Source: Pseudomonadota bacterium (GTDB lineage Bacteria > Pseudomonadota > Gammaproteobacteria > Burkholderiales > Burkholderiaceae_E). From it: 55,409 nt of DNA. Each line of letters begins with the position of its first letter. Within the stretch, counting starts at the first letter, position 1. Location of the stretch: the NCBI GenBank assembly GCA_023388075.1, contig JAEWGX010000120.1, forward strand, positions 1 to 55,409, given 5' to 3'. The position numbers were made by a program, and so were the translations under genes. The notes beneath the pieces are model-generated. The model was not told where the DNA came from and ran no database searches. It saw nothing but the letters and a program-made list of their open reading frames with translations. Below are positions 21,301 through 30,174 of this stretch, piece after piece.

Positions 21301-21496
21301 CGCCGGTTCCGGAGCGCAGAACGCGATCGGCAACGGCGTGCTGGGCGGAATGATCGTCGGCACGCTGCTCGGGATCTTCTTCATCCCGCTCTTCTTCGTG
21401 GTGGTTCAGCGGCTGTTCGGGTCGCGCCGGGCCAGGCGGGTCGCCACGCCGGAGTCCGGCGGCGCGTTGTCGGCGGAAGGTGCCGGAGGTGAGTGA
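18335..21496 (+). CDS. RND multidrug efflux pump, inner-membrane subunit (AcrB/HAE1 family)
   Basis: The 1053-residue transporter starts MARFFIDRPIFAWVIAIV, the standard HAE1 N-terminus. It has twelve predicted membrane helices and two large periplasmic loops. Proton-relay residues are present: Asp408 and Asp409 in L-L-V-D-D-A-I-V and Lys936 in A-S-K-N-A-I-L-I-V-E, matching the AcrB positions closely. It exchanges protons for amphiphilic drugs, dyes, solvents or bile-like compounds. It lies between the adaptor gene (13-bp gap) and tetR (1-bp gap), forming a three-gene operon under the palindrome-regulated promoter. Confidence 0.95.
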   Translation: MARFFIDRPIFAWVIAIVVMLAGALALTRLPISMYPTIAPPVVQINATYPGASAKVVEDSVTQVIEQNMTGLDGLMYMSATSDASGRAMVQLTFDNAVDPDIAQVQVQNKLQLAMPLLPQEVQRQGVRVAKSATGFLMVLGFVASDSSALTRTDISDYVTSNLVDPLSRVPGVGNLQVFGSKYAMRIWLDPSKLETYALTPADIAAAVRAQNQQVAVGQLGGAPSVEGQRLNATISAQDRLQTPEQFRQILVRSNPDGSALRLGDVARVELGAETYEFLSFYNQKPAVGIAVSMATGANALDTAEAVRAKVAELQPFFPAGMEVVVPFDTTPFVKVSIESVVKTLFEAIALVFVVMYLFLQSFRATLIPTIAVPVVLLGTFAVLAVAGYSVNMLTMFAMVLAIGLLVDDAIVVVENVERLMSEEGLSPLEATRKSMRQITGALVGIGLVLSAVFVPMAFMAGSTGVIYRQFSITIVAAMTLSVLVAIVLTPALCATLLRPTGHGPRKGFFGWFNRTFDRGSATYRRGVGGMLSRRKRFMAVFALLVGLMGAMFLRLPTSFLPPEDQGVLMTMVQAPVGSTQERTMESVRQLEQHFLANEPDAVESVFSVQGFSFAGIGQSSAMAFVKLKDWSERTAEELGAAAVAQRAMVGLSRIKDALAFAFAPPAMPELGTSAGFVFYLKDNAGLGHDALVQARNQFLGMAAQNPLLVNVRPNGQDDTPQFSIDIDTARASALGIPIADINATLAAAWGGQYIDDFIDRGRVKRVYMQADARFRMVPEDFELWSVRNREGRMVPFTAFGSSRWDYGSPRLERYNGVPAMEINGEGAPGVSSGDAMAEVERLVAQLPAGIGMEWTGLSFQERQAGAQTPLLYSLSLLVVFLCLAALYESWTIPTAVMLVAPLGILGTVLGAWVMGMERDVYFQVAMLTTVGLASKNAILIVEFARANLEAGMELIEATMAAVRDRLRPIVMTSLAFGLGVLPLALSSGAGSGAQNAIGNGVLGGMIVGTLLGIFFIPLFFVVVQRLFGSRRARRVATPESGGALSAEGAGGE

Positions 21497-21497
21497 G

Positions 21498-22112
21498 ATG
21501 GATGCGACCGCGGAGCCCGACGCGATGTCCAGGACGCAGGCGCGCGCCCTCAGCCAGCGCAACCGGATCCTGGAGGCGGCCCGGCTGTGCTTCATCGAGC
21601 ACGGGTTCCACGCCGCGAGCATGGCCAACATCGCCGAGGCGGCCGGGATGAGCGCCGGCCTGATCTACCGCTACTTCGACAGCAAGAACGCGATCATCCT
21701 CGCCATCATCGAGCGGCAGCTCCAGGACAGCCGGGAGGGGATCGCGGCGCTGCAGGCCGGCACGGTGATGGCGGAGCTCTTCGGCGAGGTGTTCGCCCGC
21801 TGGACGGGCGGCGACGAGACGCTGATCAATCCGGCGCTGCTGCTGGAGATGAGCGCGCTCGCCACCCGCGATGCGCAGATCGCCGAGGCCCTCGCCGAAT
21901 CCGATCGGGTCACCCGCGCGGAGTTCGGCGAGTGGCTCAAGGGCTCCGCCGGCGCTCGCGGCCGCCCGCCGCTTGGCGACGACGAAGCCCGTCGCCGGGC
22001 TTTCCTGGTCCAGTGCATCTTCGAGGGCCTCGCGGTCCGGGCGGCCCGGGAGCCGGCGCTGGACCCCGGTTTCGTGGCCGAGAGCCTGAGGCCCCTGGCC
22101 GACCGCCTCTAG
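21498..22112 (+). CDS. TetR/AcrR family transcriptional regulator
   Basis: The 204-residue product starts at ATG 21498, 8 bp after a GGAGG that sits in the 3' end of the pump gene; a GTG at 21480 is a less likely start. The N-terminal helix-turn-helix spans about residues 22-68, with A-S-M-A-N-I-A-E-A-A-G-M-S and L-I-Y-R-Y-F-D-S-K, a clear TetR signature. The C-terminal helical ligand pocket (about 75-200) is variable, as usual. Being last in the operon, it probably represses its own transcription by binding the palindrome at 17007-17022 and is released by a pump substrate. Confidence 0.92.
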   Translation: MDATAEPDAMSRTQARALSQRNRILEAARLCFIEHGFHAASMANIAEAAGMSAGLIYRYFDSKNAIILAIIERQLQDSREGIAALQAGTVMAELFGEVFARWTGGDETLINPALLLEMSALATRDAQIAEALAESDRVTRAEFGEWLKGSAGARGRPPLGDDEARRRAFLVQCIFEGLAVRAAREPALDPGFVAESLRPLADRL

Positions 22113-22162
22113 CGTGCGCGCCCGCGGCCCGGCGCCGCGCGCCGCGGGACTCCGTCCAGTCA

Positions 22163-25100
22163 TCAGGCCGGTCCGGCCTCGTGCGCCTCGGCTCGCAGCT
22201 CCGCGGTCGTGCGCCGCTCGGCCGCGATGCGTCGGTCGCTGATGATCTTGAAGAAGAGCGGCACGAAGAACACCGCCAGGAAAGTCGCGGCCAGCATCCC
22301 GCCCATGACCCCGGTGCCGACGGACTGGCGGGCGCCAGCGCCCGCGCCGGTCGAGATGGCGAGCGGCAGCACGCCCAGGATGAACGCGAGCGACGTCATC
22401 AGGATCGGACGGAACCGCAGTCGCGCCGCCTCCATCGCCGCGGCGGACGTGGAGAGTCCCTCGCGGTGCTTCAGGACGGCGAACTCCACGATGAGGATCG
22501 CGTTCTTCGCCGCCAGCCCGAGCAGGGTCACCAGCCCGATCTGGAAGTAGACGTCGTTGCTGAAGCCGCGCAGCCAGACGGCCGCCACCGCGCCGAAGGT
22601 GCCGAAGGGCAGGGCGAGCATCACCGTGAGCGGCAGCGACCAGCGCTCGTACTGGGCGGCCAGGATCAGGAACACCATCACCGCCGCGAAGCCGATCGCG
22701 AGGTTCGCCGTGCCGCTCGAGCGCTTCTCCTGGTAGGAGGCGCCACCCCAGTCGTAACTGAAGTCGGACGGCAGCACCTCCGCGGCGATGCTCTCGACCC
22801 GGGCGATCGCCTGGCCGGAGCTCACGCCCGGCGCGCCCTGGCCGAAGATCTTGACCGCGGGCAGGTTGTTGAACCGGTCCAGCGTGTCCGGGCCGGCGCT
22901 GTGTCGCACGCGGGCAAGCGCCGAGAGCGGGATCGCCTTGCCCTGCGCGGAACGCACGTAGAGCGCGCCGACGTCGTCCGGGCGGTTGCGGTACTGCGGC
23001 TCCGCGGACATGAGCACCTGCCAGTTGCGTCCGTACTTGCTGAAGTCGTTCACGTAGTACGAGCCGAGCGTGGCGGCCAGGGTGCCGAAGACCTCCTCGA
23101 GCGGCACGCCCAGCGCCTTCGCCCGCGCGCGGTCCACGTCCACGGCCAGTTGCGGCACGGTGGCATGCCACAGCGTGTTGGCGCCGCCCAGCATCGGATC
23201 CTGGTTGACCCGCGCCAGGAACTGCTGCGTCACCTCGGCGAGCCGCGCCGGTCCGGCGTCGCCCCGATCCTGGATGTAGAACTCGTAGCCGCCCGCCATG
23301 CCGAGCCCGAAGATCGGGGGCGGGTTGAAGGCAAGCACCAGCGCTTCCTTGATGTGCGCCGTCTTCATGAACAGCTCGCCGACGAGCTCCGGCACCGTCA
23401 CCTCGCGCTCGCTCCAGTGCTCCTGGGTGACGAAGATGGTGGCCGCGTTGTTGCGGAAGCCATTGCCGAGGAAGTCGAAGCCGGTGAACGCGATCGCGTC
23501 GGCGTTCGCCGGATTGGACTGGATGGCTTCGAGAACCTCGCTGACCACTTCGTCCGTGCGCTGCAGGGTGGCGCCGTCCGGCAGGATCACCGCGGTGATG
23601 TAGTAGCCCTGGTCCTCGTCCGGGACGAGGCTGCCGGGAACCAGCCGCCAGAGGGCGACGGTCGCCGCCACCATGACCGCGAAGATCAGCATGCCGAAAC
23701 GCGCCCGCCGCAGCATCCATCCGACCCCGCCGGTGTAGCGCAGGGTCATCCGGCCGAACCAGCGGTTGAACGCCTGGAACGCCCGGCCCGGCTGCCGGTG
23801 CTCGCGCTTCAGGAAGAGCACGCAGAGCGCGGGAGTCAGCGTGAGCGCGACAATGCCGGAAATCACCACGGAGATCGAGATGGTGACCGCGAACTGGCGA
23901 TAGAGCTCGCCGGCAAGGCCGCCGAGGAAGGCGATCGGCACGAACACCGCGCAGAGCGTGAGCACGATCGCGATCACCGGGCCGGTCACTTCCTTCATCG
24001 CCTGGATGGCGGCATCGCGGGCCGGAAGATGCTGCTCGTGCATGATCCGTTCGACGTTCTCCAGGACGACGATCGCGTCGTCCACCACGATGCCGATGGC
24101 GAGCACCATGCCGAAGAGCGTCAGGGTGTTGATGGAATAGCCGAGCGCGAGCAGCCCGCCGAAGGCACCGAGCAGCGACACCGGCACCGCGATGATCGGG
24201 ATGAGCGTGGCACGCCAGTCCTGCAGGAACAGGTAGACCACCAGGAACACCAGGATCATGGCGATGACGAGGGTCTCCACCACCTCGTGGATCGAGACCT
24301 CGACGAAGCGGGTGGTGTCGTACGCGATCTTGTAGTCGAGGCCGGAGGGGAACCGCTGGGACAGCTCCTGCACCCGGTCGCGCACGGTCTGCGCCACGTC
24401 GAGCGCGTTCGCACCCGGGGCGAGGAAGATGCCGACCAGCGTCGCGGGCTGGCCGTTGATGCGCCCGATGAAGTCGTAGTCCTTGGAGCCGAGCTCGACC
24501 CGCGCGACGTCGCGCAGGCGCAGCGACGAGCCGTCGGCGTTGGAGCGCACGATGATGTCCTCGAACTGCTCCACGTCCGACAGCCGCCCCTGCGTGGTCA
24601 GCGTATAGACCAGCTCCTGGTCGCCGCCGTTGGGCATCTGGCCGATCTTGCCGGCCGCGAACTGCGCGTTCTGCTCGTTGATGGCGGCGGCGACGTCGCT
24701 GGTCGTCACGCCCAGCTGCGCGAGGCGGTCCGGCTTCAGCCAGATCCGCATGGCGTAGTCCTTCGCCCCGAAGATCTGGACGTTGGTGGTGCCGGGCAGG
24801 CGCTTCAGCTCGTCGAGCACGTTCATCGTCACGTAGTTGGACGTGAACAGGTCGTCGCGGGTGCCATCCGGCGAATGGAAGGCGATGACCTGCAGGAAGG
24901 ACGAAGAGCTCTTCTCGACCGTCACGCCCTGGCGCCGAACCTCGATCGGCAGCTTGGCCTCGGCCTGCTTGATGCGGTTGTTGGTATCCACCGCCGCCTG
25001 GTCGGGGTCGGTGCCGATGTCGAAGGTGAGCTGGATCTGTACCACGCCGTTGGCCGACGAGGTGGAGCTCATGAAGATCATGTGCTCGGTGCCGTTCAGC

Positions 25101-25306
25101 GCGTTCTCCAGCGGCGCGGCGACCGTCTGGTCCAGCACCGCCGCGGAGGCGCCGGGGTAGACGGCGCGCACGGTCACCACCGGCGGGGCGATCTCGGGAT
25201 ACTGCGCGATCGGCAGCACCCGCATCGCGGCGAGCCCCGCCAGCGTGATGAAGATCGAGAGGACCGCGGCGAAGATCGGACGGTCGATGAAGAAGCGGGA
25301 GAACAT
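22163..25306 (-). CDS. second RND efflux pump, inner-membrane subunit (HAE1 family)
   Basis: The 1047-residue pump begins MFSRFFIDRPIFAAVLSIFI, typical of the MexF/BpeF-like branch of the HAE1 family. Asp409-Asp410 in V-V-D-D-A-I-V-V-L-E and the conserved Lys in A-A-K-N-A-I-L-I-V-E supply the proton path. An AGGAGG ribosome-binding site lies just before the ATG. It follows the adaptor gene by 25 bp on the minus strand and ends 50 bp from the end of tetR, so the two RND operons are convergent. It lacks an adjacent regulator and outer-membrane factor. Its sequence differs enough from the first pump that recent duplication is unlikely. Confidence 0.95.
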   Translation of the reverse strand: MFSRFFIDRPIFAAVLSIFITLAGLAAMRVLPIAQYPEIAPPVVTVRAVYPGASAAVLDQTVAAPLENALNGTEHMIFMSSTSSANGVVQIQLTFDIGTDPDQAAVDTNNRIKQAEAKLPIEVRRQGVTVEKSSSSFLQVIAFHSPDGTRDDLFTSNYVTMNVLDELKRLPGTTNVQIFGAKDYAMRIWLKPDRLAQLGVTTSDVAAAINEQNAQFAAGKIGQMPNGGDQELVYTLTTQGRLSDVEQFEDIIVRSNADGSSLRLRDVARVELGSKDYDFIGRINGQPATLVGIFLAPGANALDVAQTVRDRVQELSQRFPSGLDYKIAYDTTRFVEVSIHEVVETLVIAMILVFLVVYLFLQDWRATLIPIIAVPVSLLGAFGGLLALGYSINTLTLFGMVLAIGIVVDDAIVVLENVERIMHEQHLPARDAAIQAMKEVTGPVIAIVLTLCAVFVPIAFLGGLAGELYRQFAVTISISVVISGIVALTLTPALCVLFLKREHRQPGRAFQAFNRWFGRMTLRYTGGVGWMLRRARFGMLIFAVMVAATVALWRLVPGSLVPDEDQGYYITAVILPDGATLQRTDEVVSEVLEAIQSNPANADAIAFTGFDFLGNGFRNNAATIFVTQEHWSEREVTVPELVGELFMKTAHIKEALVLAFNPPPIFGLGMAGGYEFYIQDRGDAGPARLAEVTQQFLARVNQDPMLGGANTLWHATVPQLAVDVDRARAKALGVPLEEVFGTLAATLGSYYVNDFSKYGRNWQVLMSAEPQYRNRPDDVGALYVRSAQGKAIPLSALARVRHSAGPDTLDRFNNLPAVKIFGQGAPGVSSGQAIARVESIAAEVLPSDFSYDWGGASYQEKRSSGTANLAIGFAAVMVFLILAAQYERWSLPLTVMLALPFGTFGAVAAVWLRGFSNDVYFQIGLVTLLGLAAKNAILIVEFAVLKHREGLSTSAAAMEAARLRFRPILMTSLAFILGVLPLAISTGAGAGARQSVGTGVMGGMLAATFLAVFFVPLFFKIISDRRIAAERRTTAELRAEAHEAGPA

Positions 25307-25331
25307 GGTGCCTCCTGGCGGGGGTTCGGAG

Positions 25332-26585
25332 CTATTGCCTGCGGACGTCGGGACCTACGGACCCCGATGCGTCCGAGAGGATCGCGGTGGAGCTGCCGGG
25401 CTTGGCCGGCGCATCGGGAACGGCCTGGGCCATGCGCACCGGAGCACCGGGGCGCACCTTGACCACGCCGTCGACGATGACCGAATCGCCGGCGTCGAGG
25501 CCTTCGCTCACCACCCACTGCTTGCCGTGCCAGTCACCCACCTCGACCGGGCGGACCTGGGCCTTGCCGTCCTCCACCACGTAGACGAACTTGCCCTGCG
25601 GTCCGTCCAGCACCGAGCGCTGCGGCACCAGGATCGCGTTGGGTCGCGTCCCGCCGTTGACCCGTACCCGCACGAACTGGCCCGGCAGGATCTGGTGGTC
25701 CGGATTCGGAAACTCGGCGCGCAGGTCCAGGGTGCCCGTGGCCGGGTCGAAGCGGGCGTCGGAGAAGTCGACGCGCCCGCGGTGGCCGTAGGTGGTGCCG
25801 TCGCCGAGCAGGATCTCCACGTCGAGCCCGCCGTCGGCCGGAAGCTGCAGGCGCCCGGCGGCGGTTTCCCGCGTGACGTTCAGTCGCTCGTTCTCCGAGA
25901 GGCTGAAGTTGACCCGGATGGGGTCGACCTGGGTGACCCGGGTGAGCAGGCTGTCGGCGTTGGCGGTCACCAGGCTTCCCTCCGACTTCATCGCGCGGCC
26001 GGTGGTTCCGCCAATCGGCGCGGTGACCCGCGTGTAGCCGAGATCGAGCTCGGCCGCGCGAAGCCGGGCGCGCGCGAGCTCGAGGTTGGCACGCGCGACG
26101 TCCAGCGCGGACATCGAGTCGTCGTACTCGCGCTGGCTGATCGCGCGTTGCGCGATCAGCGGCTTCAGGCGCGCTGCCTCGCGCCTGGCCTGCGCTTCGC
26201 GGGCGACCGCGCTGGCGAGCTCGGCGCGGGCCTGCGCGACCGCGACCTCGAACGGCGCCGGATCGATGCGAAAGAGCGGCGCCCCGGGCGCGACGGTCGA
26301 GCCTTCCCGATAGACCCGCTCCAGCAGGATGCCGGTGACCCGCGCGCGCACCTCGATATCCCTCGAGCCTTCGGTCTGCCCGACGTACTCGCGGCTCACC
26401 GACACCGACTGGGGCGCCACCGAGACGGCGGTGACCTCCGGCGGCGGCATGGCGGCCGGGCCGTGGGCCGACTCGCCCTGGGCCTGGTCGCAGCCCGGCA
26501 GCAAGGTGACGGCGGCCAGCAGCCCGAGCGCCAGGGCGAGCGCACGGCGCGATGGCAAACTGGATGGAATGCGCGACGATGACAT
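25332..26585 (-). CDS. RND efflux periplasmic adaptor of the second system, lipoprotein
   Basis: The 417-residue adaptor has a lipoprotein signal with lipobox L-P-G-C (Cys32). Then come S-R-E-Y-V-G-Q-T-E-G-S-R-D-I-E-V-R-A-R-V-T-G, a coiled-coil hairpin (about 110-190) and V-T-A-P-I-G-G-T-T-G-R before the C-terminal beta-barrel and membrane-proximal parts. It matches MexE/AcrA-type fusion proteins. Translation starts at ATG 26583-26585 behind an AGGAGAG site. With the pump 25 bp downstream it forms a two-gene operon. The upstream 444-bp gap contains no TetR-type palindrome like that of the first system. Confidence 0.92.
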   Translation of the reverse strand: MSSSRIPSSLPSRRALALALGLLAAVTLLPGCDQAQGESAHGPAAMPPPEVTAVSVAPQSVSVSREYVGQTEGSRDIEVRARVTGILLERVYREGSTVAPGAPLFRIDPAPFEVAVAQARAELASAVAREAQARREAARLKPLIAQRAISQREYDDSMSALDVARANLELARARLRAAELDLGYTRVTAPIGGTTGRAMKSEGSLVTANADSLLTRVTQVDPIRVNFSLSENERLNVTRETAAGRLQLPADGGLDVEILLGDGTTYGHRGRVDFSDARFDPATGTLDLRAEFPNPDHQILPGQFVRVRVNGGTRPNAILVPQRSVLDGPQGKFVYVVEDGKAQVRPVEVGDWHGKQWVVSEGLDAGDSVIVDGVVKVRPGAPVRMAQAVPDAPAKPGSSTAILSDASGSVGPDVRRQ

Positions 26586-27029
26586 CGATCTCTCCTACGG
26601 GTGACAGAGTGGAGTATTGCGACGCCAGCCGGCGCCGACCATACGTCAGGCAAGCGAGCCCCCGGTGTCCACGGCGCGTCAGCGGGGCCTGTGCAGGCCG
26701 ACGGTAGAAAACCTGCCTCTTTGGAGGGAGGCGGCTAGCAGGTGGGGCCTGCCGATGCCGGGCGACCCGGCGCCAGGCGGTTGGCGACCGGCGGGGCCGC
26801 GGGCAGCCGTCGAGCACCTGGCGGCGCATTGGCGGTCAACGGGTTAAGGTCCGCCCGGGCTCCCAAGCCTTGCTAACATGCGGTTCTCCGGGACATACGT
26901 TCAGTTGCGGCAGATCACTCATCCCGTTGGCAGGCCATCCGCGGCCGATCCGCAGCTCGTCTGTTGCCCATCCGTATTCGACCCGCAGCGCAGCTGTCAG
27001 GCGCTCCATAAACGCAGAGGAGTCACCCC
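26586..27029. other. 444-bp divergent intergenic region
   Basis: This gap separates the second adaptor gene (minus) from the TAXI receptor gene (plus) and must hold both promoters. I see no convincing gene in it. A ribosome-binding site GAGGAG stands at about 27017-27022 before the TAXI start. A TTGCTA at about 26872 may be a -35, but no good -10 follows at the right distance. No strong inverted repeat or terminator was found. Confidence 0.4.
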
Positions 27030-27989
27030 ATGCTTGGTCCTTTCTCACGCAGCCTCGCCGTCGCCGCCGCCGGCGCGACGCTGGCGCTTGCGCCGGTGTC
27101 GGCGTCGGCCCAGGAGTTCATCAACATCCTCACCGGCGGTACCAGCGGGGTGTACTACCCCCTTGGTGTGGCGCTATCCAAGATCTACGGCAACAAGATC
27201 CCCGGCAGCCGGGTGCAGGTCCAGGCCACCAAGGCCTCGGTGGAGAACCTCAACCTGCTGCAGGCGGGTCGCGGCGAGCTCGCGCTGGCCTTGGGTGATT
27301 CGGTCAAGGGCGCCTGGGAGGCGGACCCCGAGCTCGGCTTTCCGAAGAAGCTCACCAAGCTGCGCGGGCTCGCCGCGGTCTACCCGAACGTGATCCAGGT
27401 GGTCGCGTCCAAGGAGAGCGGCATCAAGTCGTTCACCGACCTCAAGGGCAAGCGGCTGTCGGTTGGCGCAGCCAAGTCGGGCACCGAGGTCAATGCGCGG
27501 CAGATCTTCGGTGCGCTCGGCATGAGCTACAAGGATTTGGGCAAGACGGAATACCTGCCGTTCGCCGAGTCCGTGGAGCTGATCAAGAACCGGCAGCTGG
27601 ACGCCACCCTGCAGTCCGCCGGCCTCGGTGTCGCTTCCATCCGCGACCTGGCCGCATCGGTGCCGATCCAGGTCGTGGCGGTGCCGGAGGAAGTCGCCAC
27701 CAAGCTCGGGCCGCCTTTCGTGGCAACCACCATCCCGGCCAACACCTACCAGGGCCAGGATCAGGCCGTGCCGACGCTGGCGGTCGTCAACTTCCTGGTG
27801 ACGCACGAGGGCGTCTCGGACGAGACGGCCTACCAGATGACCAAGCAGCTGTTCGAGAACCTGGACCAGATGGTGGCCGCCCACCAGGCCGCCAAGTCGA
27901 TCTCGCTGGAGACTGCCGCGGAGGGCATGCCGCTCCCGCTGCATCCCGGCGCCGCCCGCTACTACAAGGAGAAGGGCGTCCTGAAGTAA
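27030..27989 (+). CDS. TRAP transporter TAXI-family substrate-binding protein
   Basis: The 319-residue product has a standard signal peptide with cleavage near A-S-A-Q (about residue 27). The mature protein starts E-F-I-N-I-L-T-G-G-T-S-G-V-Y-Y-P-L-G, the fingerprint of TAXI receptors, and later shows G-K-R-L-S-V-G-A-A-K-S-G-T-E. Such receptors deliver ligands (glutamate, other dicarboxylates or unidentified compounds) to a fused TRAP permease. That permease gene starts 56 bp downstream. The ligand cannot be predicted here. Confidence 0.94.
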   Translation: MLGPFSRSLAVAAAGATLALAPVSASAQEFINILTGGTSGVYYPLGVALSKIYGNKIPGSRVQVQATKASVENLNLLQAGRGELALALGDSVKGAWEADPELGFPKKLTKLRGLAAVYPNVIQVVASKESGIKSFTDLKGKRLSVGAAKSGTEVNARQIFGALGMSYKDLGKTEYLPFAESVELIKNRQLDATLQSAGLGVASIRDLAASVPIQVVAVPEEVATKLGPPFVATTIPANTYQGQDQAVPTLAVVNFLVTHEGVSDETAYQMTKQLFENLDQMVAAHQAAKSISLETAAEGMPLPLHPGAARYYKEKGVLK

Positions 27990-28045
27990 GGCTGGGCGCC
28001 TACCTCCCGCCGGCCTTCGGTCCATCGCTGGAGCCCACATAGACC

Positions 28046-30172
28046 ATGAATGACCGCGCCAGGCCGGAAGCCGGTGGTGCCGCGACCGCGCCCAGCTATC
28101 ACGATCCGCTGGCCGAAGGCTTCCCGCCGACCTTGCCCGGCCGGATGCTGTTCTGGCTGGCGATCGCATTCTCCGCCTTCCAGGTGGCCACCGCCGCGCA
28201 CCTGGTCGACCTTCCCAGCCAGGTCGTGCGTGCGGTGCACGTCGGCTTCCTGATGGCGCTGGCCTTTCCCCTGCTACCGGTCATGGCCGGCAAGGGCCGT
28301 TTCTCCCAGGCCCTCGGCTGGATCCTGGGGCTGCTCGGCTTCGCCGTGGCCGCCTACCAGTGGATCGAGCACGACGACCTGTTGCTGCGTGCCGGCGATC
28401 CTTCCATGCCCGACCTGGTCATGGGCGTGCTGGTGCTGGTCCTGCTGTTCATCGCCACGTACCGGGTGATGGGCATCGCGCTGCCGATCATCTCGGGCGC
28501 CTTCCTCGGCTATTGCCTGTTCGGCGAGTACCTGCCCGCGCCGCTGAACCACCGCGGCTACGCCTTCTTCCAGGTCATCGAGCACATGACCTACGGAACG
28601 GAAGGCATCTACGGCATCCCGGTGTACGTCTCCTCCACCTACATCTTCCTCTTCATCCTGTTCGGCGCCTTCCTGGAGAAGGCCGGGATGATCAAGCTCT
28701 TCACCGACGTCTCGATGGGCCTGGTGGGCCACGCCCGCGGCGGGCCGGCCAAGGTGTCGGTGATCTCCTCGGGGCTGATGGGCACCATCTCCGGTTCCGG
28801 CGTCGCCAACGTGGTGACCACCGGCCAGTTCACCATTCCGCTGATGAAGCGCTTCGGCTACCGGGCGGCCTTCGCCGGTGGCGTCGAGGCGACGTCCTCC
28901 ATGGGCGGCCAGATCATGCCGCCGGTCATGGGAGCGGTGGCCTTCATCATGGCCGAGACCCTGGGCATCCCGTACGCCGAGGTGGTCAAGGCGGCGATCA
29001 TTCCCGCGTTGCTCTACTTCGGCTCCGCCTTCTGGATGGTCCACCTCGAGGCGGGACGCCTCGGGCTCGTCGGCCTGCCGAAAAAGGAACTGCCCTCGCC
29101 GGTGCAGGCGCTGCGCGAGCGCTGGTACCTGATCCTGCCGCTGGCTGCGCTCGTCTACCTGCTGTTCTCCGGCTACACGCCGCTGTTCGCCGGTACGGTC
29201 GGTTTGGCGCTGACCGTCCTGCTGATCCTCGGCGGATCCATTGCCCTCGGCATGAGCAGCGTCGTCATCCGCGCGCTGTTCTGGATCGGCCTGGGGCTCA
29301 TCGCGGCCTCCTTCTTCCGCTTCGGCATCAACATCATCGCCTATGCCGTCCTGGCGCTGATCGCCATCAATGCGTTCACGAAGGGCGGGCGGGAGACGAT
29401 CATCATCTGCCGCGACGCGCTGGCCGACGGCGCCAAGACGGCCCTGCCGGTGGGCATCGCCTGCGCGATCGTCGGCATCATCATCGGCGCGATGACCCTG
29501 ACCGGCGCGGCCAACACGTTCGGGCAGTACGTGGTCTCCGTGGGCGAGAACAGCCTCTTCCTTTCGCTGCTGCTGACCATGGTGACCTGCCTGGTCCTGG
29601 GCATGGGCATACCCACCATCCCGAACTACATCATCACCTCTGCCATTGCCGGACCGGCGCTCTACGACCTGGGCGTGCCGCTGATCATCTCCCACATGTT
29701 CGTGTTCTATTTCGGCATCCTGGCCGACCTGACGCCGCCGGTGGCACTGGCCTGCTTCGCGGCCGCGCCGATCGCGCGCGAGCGCGGGCTGACCATCTCC
29801 ATCCAGGCGATCAAGGTGGCGGCCGCCGGCTTCGTCATCCCGTTCATGGCGGTGTATTCGCCGGCGCTGATGCTGCAACCGGGCGGCGCCATGGCCGAGG
29901 CGTGGGGATTCCCGGTGGCTGTCGCCTACATCCTGGTAAAGGTGGTGCTGGCCATCGGCCTGTGGGGCATCGCGGTCATCGGTTATGGCGCCGCCCCGAT
30001 GGCATGGTGGGAGCGCCTGCTCGCCATGGCCGCGGCCGGCCTGCTGATCGCGGCCCTGCCGGTCACCGACCAGCTCGGCTTCGTGCTGGCCGTCGTCGTC
30101 CTGCTGATCCACTGGCGCCGCGCCCGCGCATTCCCGCGGGCCGCCGCTGGCGTCTCCGACGCGCACACCTGA
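28046..30172 (+). CDS. TRAP transporter fused permease (4TM-12TM, DctQ-DctM type)
   Basis: This 708-residue membrane protein merges the small and large TRAP subunits, the form that accompanies TAXI receptors. The N-terminal part (about residues 30-200) holds the DctQ-like helices. The larger DctM-like part has G-T-I-S-G-S-G-V-A-N-V-V-T-T-G, M-G-G-Q-I-M-P-P-V-M-G-A and G-M-G-I-P-T-I-P-N-Y-I, all diagnostic of the family. It uses an ion gradient, usually sodium, for high-affinity uptake. Its stop codon nearly touches the DUF1850 gene, so expression is probably coupled. Confidence 0.95.
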   Translation: MNDRARPEAGGAATAPSYHDPLAEGFPPTLPGRMLFWLAIAFSAFQVATAAHLVDLPSQVVRAVHVGFLMALAFPLLPVMAGKGRFSQALGWILGLLGFAVAAYQWIEHDDLLLRAGDPSMPDLVMGVLVLVLLFIATYRVMGIALPIISGAFLGYCLFGEYLPAPLNHRGYAFFQVIEHMTYGTEGIYGIPVYVSSTYIFLFILFGAFLEKAGMIKLFTDVSMGLVGHARGGPAKVSVISSGLMGTISGSGVANVVTTGQFTIPLMKRFGYRAAFAGGVEATSSMGGQIMPPVMGAVAFIMAETLGIPYAEVVKAAIIPALLYFGSAFWMVHLEAGRLGLVGLPKKELPSPVQALRERWYLILPLAALVYLLFSGYTPLFAGTVGLALTVLLILGGSIALGMSSVVIRALFWIGLGLIAASFFRFGINIIAYAVLALIAINAFTKGGRETIIICRDALADGAKTALPVGIACAIVGIIIGAMTLTGAANTFGQYVVSVGENSLFLSLLLTMVTCLVLGMGIPTIPNYIITSAIAGPALYDLGVPLIISHMFVFYFGILADLTPPVALACFAAAPIARERGLTISIQAIKVAAAGFVIPFMAVYSPALMLQPGGAMAEAWGFPVAVAYILVKVVLAIGLWGIAVIGYGAAPMAWWERLLAMAAAGLLIAALPVTDQLGFVLAVVVLLIHWRRARAFPRAAAGVSDAHT

Positions 30173-30174
30173 TC

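Noticed and set aside
22121..22148. Inverted repeat cccgcgg/ccgcggg between tetR and the second pump as a bidirectional terminator
   Set aside because: The stem is only 7 bp with a 14-base loop, no T-run follows on either strand, and such G/C palindromes arise easily at this composition.
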